Shown here: positions 15,596 to 18,101 of the stretch, piece by piece
How the letters are laid out: each line of letters opens with the position of its first letter
Numbering within the stretch: the first letter of the stretch is position 1
Assembly: GCA_900554395.1 (NCBI GenBank)
Contig: USHB01000007.1
Location: 1-18,101, forward strand
Source: an uncultured Phascolarctobacterium sp.
GTDB lineage: Bacteria; Bacillota; Negativicutes; Acidaminococcales; Acidaminococcaceae
DNA length: 18,101 bases
Direction of reading: 5' to 3'
Program-made: the position numbers and the translations under genes
The notes under the pieces: generated by a model
Database searches by the model: none
Told to the model about the DNA's origin: nothing
What the model saw: the letters and a program-made list of their open reading frames with translations, nothing else

Positions 15596-16248
15596 TTTGT
15601 TTCAAACCTCCGCTCCATCATACCTACCAGGCGTGCAACCGTAAAGGTCATAATAAGGTAAATTACGGCAACTGCCAGCCAGATTTCAAAAGAAGCGTAA
15701 GTGCGGGCAATAATAAGCTGTCCGCGCCTTGTCAGTTCTTCAAAACCGATAACGGATACCAGGGAAGAATCTTTCAGCATAGCGATAAATTCGTTGCCAA
15801 GAGGCGGAATAATGCGCTTAAATGCCTGCGGCATAATAACGTAACGCATGGTCTGATACCATGTCATGCCAAGAGAGCGGCCTGCTTCCATCTGGCCTTT
15901 ATCAATAGACTGGATGCCGGCACGGAAAATTTCGGCAATGTATGCGCCGCTGTTAATGGAGCACGCGCAGATAGCCGCAAAAAACGGGTCGATACGCTGT
16001 CCGATAATGGTAGGCAGCGCAAAATAAACCAGAAAGATTTGTACCAGAAGCGGCGTACCGCGGATAAAATCTACATAAAAGTTAGCTGCATAACGCACCG
16101 GTTTAATGCTTGCCAGCCTTGCCACGCCGATAATCATACCGATTAACAGGCCAAAGCCTACGCTCATTGCGGTAATTTCAAGAGTAATGCCCGCACCTGC
16201 AAGCAAAAGCGGTATAGCGTCCTGTATTAATCCAAAGTTTAATTCCAT
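15592..16248 (-). CDS. Polar amino-acid ABC transporter permease (HisM/GlnP family)
   Basis: Membrane component of the amino-acid importer; 218 aa, probably acting as a homodimer because no second permease gene is present. The N-terminal family motif is [16 protein letters not shown], and [20 protein letters not shown] is the conserved polar amino-acid permease block. The cytoplasmic EAA loop that contacts the ATPase is [17 protein letters not shown] followed by [12 protein letters not shown]. About five helices are visible. ATG 16248 is 92 bp after the binding-protein stop, and the gap holds a structured element. The AAGGA before the start is distant (about 12 nt), so translation initiation may be weak. 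Confidence 0.95.
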   Translation of the reverse strand: MELNFGLIQDAIPLLLAGAGITLEITAMSVGFGLLIGMIIGVARLASIKPVRYAANFYVDFIRGTPLLVQIFLVYFALPTIIGQRIDPFFAAICACSINSGAYIAEIFRAGIQSIDKGQMEAGRSLGMTWYQTMRYVIMPQAFKRIIPPLGNEFIAMLKDSSLVSVIGFEELTRRGQLIIARTYASFEIWLAVAVIYLIMTFTVARLVGMMERRFETK

Positions 16249-16340
16249 TGAGGTTTTCGTTCCTTCCCGTCAGCCTGAAATAAATAAAATACGGGGCCAC
16301 CTTCGTCACCGTTGATGTACCCCGCATTCAGGCTCAATGC
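16249..16340 (-). other. Structured intergenic element between receptor and permease genes
   Basis: On the transcript, an outer stem AGCCTGAA/TTCAGGCT (16334-16327 with 16280-16273, 8 bp) encloses an inner stem ATGCGGG/CCCGTAT (16327-16321 with 16296-16290, 7 bp with one G-U; it shares one base with the outer stem), which in turn encloses a possible small CATC/GGTG stem. The inner stem is followed by TTTTATTTATTT, giving the look of a weak terminator. It could reduce read-through or block 3' decay, making more receptor than permease. No known riboswitch class was recognised. Confidence 0.6.
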
Positions 16341-17126
16341 TTATTTCTTCACTTCACCGAACCAGGTTTTGTAAATCTTATCGTATTCGCCGTTTTGTTT
16401 CAGTTCTGCCAATGCTTTGTTGATTTCTTCAAGCAGTTTGGTGTTGTCTTTTTTAACGGCAATGCCATACTGTTCTGCTTCCATTACATCGCCAACGGTT
16501 TTAGCAACTTCGCTGCCGCCCTGTGCCAGATAATAACCGATAACCGGGCTGTCGTTAATAACAGCGTCAACGCCGCCATTGGTAAGTTCCATAGCAGATT
16601 CGGTATTGGTATTGAATTCGGTTACAACCGCGCCTTCAACACTGTGTGCTTTTGCTGCGCCGGTGGTGCCGATTTGTGCGGCAATGCGTTTGCCTTTCAA
16701 ATCATCAATGCCTTTGATATCGTTGTTGTCTTTTTTAACCATAACGATAAGACCGGAAGTATAATACGGGTCAGACATGCCTACGACTTCTTTTCTTTCA
16801 TCGGTAATGCTCATGCCGGCAATGGCAACATCAATATTACCGGTGTTCAGCGCCGGAATAAGAGCGTCAAAGCCCATGTTGGCAATTTCTACTTTATAAC
16901 CCATTTTAGCGCCGATAGCACGGATTAAATCCATATCAAAGCCGGAAAGTTTATCGGAGCCTTCTTCCTGGAATTCAAACGGAGCAAAAGTAGGCTCGGT
17001 AGCCACGCGCAGAACTTTATTGGTATCTGCAGCAGGCTTGCTTTCTTCCTTAGAGCCGCCGCAGCCTGCCACTGCAAGGGCAACAAGCATCAAAGCAGCC
17101 ATCAAAAACACTAAATATTTTTTCAT
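16341..17126 (-). CDS. Polar amino-acid-binding lipoprotein (receptor 1)
   Basis: Extracytoplasmic receptor of the ABC importer, 261 aa. The signal sequence MKKYLVFLMAALMLVALAVAGC carries a lipobox (VAGC), giving a lipidated Cys22. The family 3 binding-protein fold follows: LRVATEPTFAPFEF, GFDMDLIRAIG, MGFDALIPAL, AIAGMSITDERKEVVGMSDPYY (the Gly-Met-Ser/Thr and Arg contact the alpha-amino and carboxyl groups in homologues), AAQIGTTG and VDAVINDSPV. The start is ATG 17126, chosen because GGAGG is 8 nt upstream and the N terminus is then a clean lipoprotein signal; in-frame ATGs at 17132 and 17141 are rejected. A paralogue lies immediately upstream. Confidence 0.95.
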   Translation of the reverse strand: MKKYLVFLMAALMLVALAVAGCGGSKEESKPAADTNKVLRVATEPTFAPFEFQEEGSDKLSGFDMDLIRAIGAKMGYKVEIANMGFDALIPALNTGNIDVAIAGMSITDERKEVVGMSDPYYTSGLIVMVKKDNNDIKGIDDLKGKRIAAQIGTTGAAKAHSVEGAVVTEFNTNTESAMELTNGGVDAVINDSPVIGYYLAQGGSEVAKTVGDVMEAEQYGIAVKKDNTKLLEEINKALAELKQNGEYDKIYKTWFGEVKK

Positions 17127-17176
17127 AAACATAACCTCCATACGTATAAATTTACAAAACTTTTATCTGTTAAAAT

Positions 17177-17205
17177 ATTATAGCTCTAAAACGGCGGTTA
17201 AGCAA
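17177..17205 (-). promoter_or_regulatory. Sigma-A type promoter of receptor 1-permease-ATPase
   Basis: TTGCTT (17205-17200), 17-bp spacer, TATAAT (17182-17177; perfect -10). It lies in the 112-bp gap between the two receptor genes, so the downstream unit has its own promoter. No strong terminator separates it from receptor 2; only a weak AAAGC/GCTTT hairpin with a T-run overlaps the receptor 2 stop. Confidence 0.75.
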
Positions 17206-17238
17206 CAAAAAGTTTCAAAAAAGCTGCATAAAAAATCA

Positions 17239-18012
17239 TTATTTGCTTTCGCCGAACCATTTGTTGTAAATCTTGTCGAACTCGCCGTTTTGTTTCAGTT
17301 CGTTAAGCGCTTTGTTGATGTCAGCAGCCAGTTTATCGTTGCCTTTTTTAACGGCAATGCCGTAATCTTCGGCATTCAGCACTTCACCAACGGTTTTGGC
17401 GTATTCGCTGCCGCCCTGCGCCAGAAAGTATTTTAATACAGGAGCATCGTTAATTACAGCATCAGCCGCACCGTTTTTCATCTCCAGCACTGCGCTGCCG
17501 TTATCATTAAAAGCAGTAACCTTTGCGCCTTCAACGGTTTCCGCACGGAAAGCGCCGGTAGTGCCAATCTGTACGGCAATGCGTTTGCCTTTCAAATCGT
17601 CAATGCTTTTAATATCGTTATTGTCTTTCGGCACCATTACCAAAAGCCCTGATTTATAATACGGGTCGGAAAAAATTACCTGCTGTTTGCGTTCTTCGGT
17701 AATGCTCATGCCGGCAAGGGCCACGTCAATGTTATCAGCCTGCAAAGCAGGAATTAAAGCATCAAAGCCCATTGCGCTGATTTCTACTTTATAGCCAAGC
17801 TGCTTGCCGATAGCGCGGATTAAATCCATATCAAAGCCGGTAAGTTCTTCAGAACCTTCCGCCTGCATTTCAAACGGCGCAAACGAAGGCTCCGTACCTA
17901 CGCGCAGCACTTTTTCGCTTCCCGCTTTTTCTTCTTCATTGCCGCCGCAGCCTGCCGTAACAAGCGCCAGCGCCATCATAGCCGTCATCAGTAATGCCAA
18001 AAATTTTTTCAT
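17239..18012 (-). CDS. Polar amino-acid-binding lipoprotein (receptor 2)
   Basis: Second extracytoplasmic receptor, 257 aa, closely related to receptor 1 (about 73% identity across the mature domain by hand count). The signal is MKKFLALLMTAMMALALVTAGC with lipobox TAGC and lipidated Cys22. Ligand motifs parallel receptor 1: LRVGTEPSFAPFEM, GFDALIPAL, ALAGMSITEERKQQVIFSDPYY, VQIGTTG and ADAVINDAPV. Differences cluster around the middle (KEVVGM versus KQQVIF; FNTNTESAMELTN versus FNDNGSAVLEMKN) and could change ligand preference. ATG 18012 has GGAGGGGG 8 nt upstream. No permease or ATPase follows it directly, so it probably feeds the shared transporter. Confidence 0.95.
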   Translation of the reverse strand: MKKFLALLMTAMMALALVTAGCGGNEEEKAGSEKVLRVGTEPSFAPFEMQAEGSEELTGFDMDLIRAIGKQLGYKVEISAMGFDALIPALQADNIDVALAGMSITEERKQQVIFSDPYYKSGLLVMVPKDNNDIKSIDDLKGKRIAVQIGTTGAFRAETVEGAKVTAFNDNGSAVLEMKNGAADAVINDAPVLKYFLAQGGSEYAKTVGEVLNAEDYGIAVKKGNDKLAADINKALNELKQNGEFDKIYNKWFGESK

Positions 18013-18063
18013 CTGGTTATCCCCCTCCAAAATCTGCCGCAAGGCATTGTTATAATAAAGTAT

Positions 18064-18092
18064 ATTATAAAACTAAAAGCCTTTCTGCACAA
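18064..18092 (-). promoter_or_regulatory. Sigma-A type promoter of receptor 2
   Basis: TTGTGC (18092-18087), 17-bp spacer, TATAAT (18069-18064; perfect -10). A second A/T-rich TATTATAA lies just downstream. The -35 is only partly consensus. Confidence 0.7.
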
Positions 18093-18101
18093 GCAAAATT
18101 A

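Noticed and set aside
14909..15661. A 250-codon plus-strand open frame opposite the amino-acid transporter ATPase.
   Set aside because: It mirrors the ATPase codons and has low-complexity His/Phe-rich composition; the minus-strand ATPase is certain.
16249..16300. GACGGGAAGGAACG resembled part of a glutamine (glnA-type) riboswitch.
   Set aside because: The required upstream CGUUCA strand that closes the aptamer was not found, and the core order does not match; the AAGGA is better explained as a ribosome-binding sequence.
1..18101. CRISPR arrays, insertion sequences, prophage genes, tRNAs and rRNAs were looked for.
   Set aside because: No direct-repeat series, terminal inverted repeats with transposase, phage proteins or tRNA-like cloverleaf sequences were seen; all long frames are explained by the listed genes or their shadows.

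Overview
The window is a compact, entirely minus-strand stretch of a bacterial chromosome with about 15 genes in five apparent transcription units. Low-to-middle GC, A/T-rich intergenic gaps, strong AGGAGG-type ribosome sites, a tryptophan T-box leader and a secA-prfB-ftsEX neighbourhood all point to Firmicutes. The arrangement secA-prfB-DUF5693-csaB-ftsE-ftsX-M23-S41, together with mixed ATG/TTG/GTG starts, would fit Negativicutes (for example Acidaminococcaceae). That lineage call is inference, not proven by the sequence.

Reading in the direction of transcription, from high to low coordinates. (1) 18092-17239: a promoter and a polar amino-acid binding lipoprotein. (2) 17205-14799: a second promoter, a paralogous binding lipoprotein (about 73% identical by hand count), a structured intergenic element, the permease and the ATPase, then a terminator. 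One membrane/ATPase pair therefore appears to serve two receptors. (3) 14786-14121: long-form ribosome hibernation factor hpf with a hairpin-rich leader and its own terminator. (4) 14119-2451: a roughly 11.6-kb cell-envelope and translation operon: secA, prfB (with the classic programmed +1 frameshift), a DUF5693 membrane protein, csaB (broken by a frameshift), ftsE, ftsX, an EnvC/PcsB-like M23 hydrolase, a CtpA-like S41 protease and a secreted SH3-domain protein, closed by a 19-bp terminator hairpin. (5) 2417-1: promoter, tryptophan-specific T-box riboswitch, then trpD, trpC and the beginning of trpF, running off the window edge.

The operon logic is consistent. FtsEX sits next to the coiled-coil M23 hydrolase it probably controls. 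CsaB and DUF5693 are likely cell-wall polymer or surface-anchoring functions, and SecA exports the secreted products. The trp unit starts with trpD, without trpE/trpG at its head, so anthranilate synthase must be encoded elsewhere or anthranilate must come from another source.

Nothing in the window looks like a mobile element, CRISPR array, prophage or defence island, and no tRNA or rRNA was seen. The observations most worth a second look are the csaB frameshift, the T-box/trpD arrangement, the duplicated receptor with its intergenic hairpin element, and a sigma-H-like promoter candidate for hpf. I did not find a convincing wholly new system.
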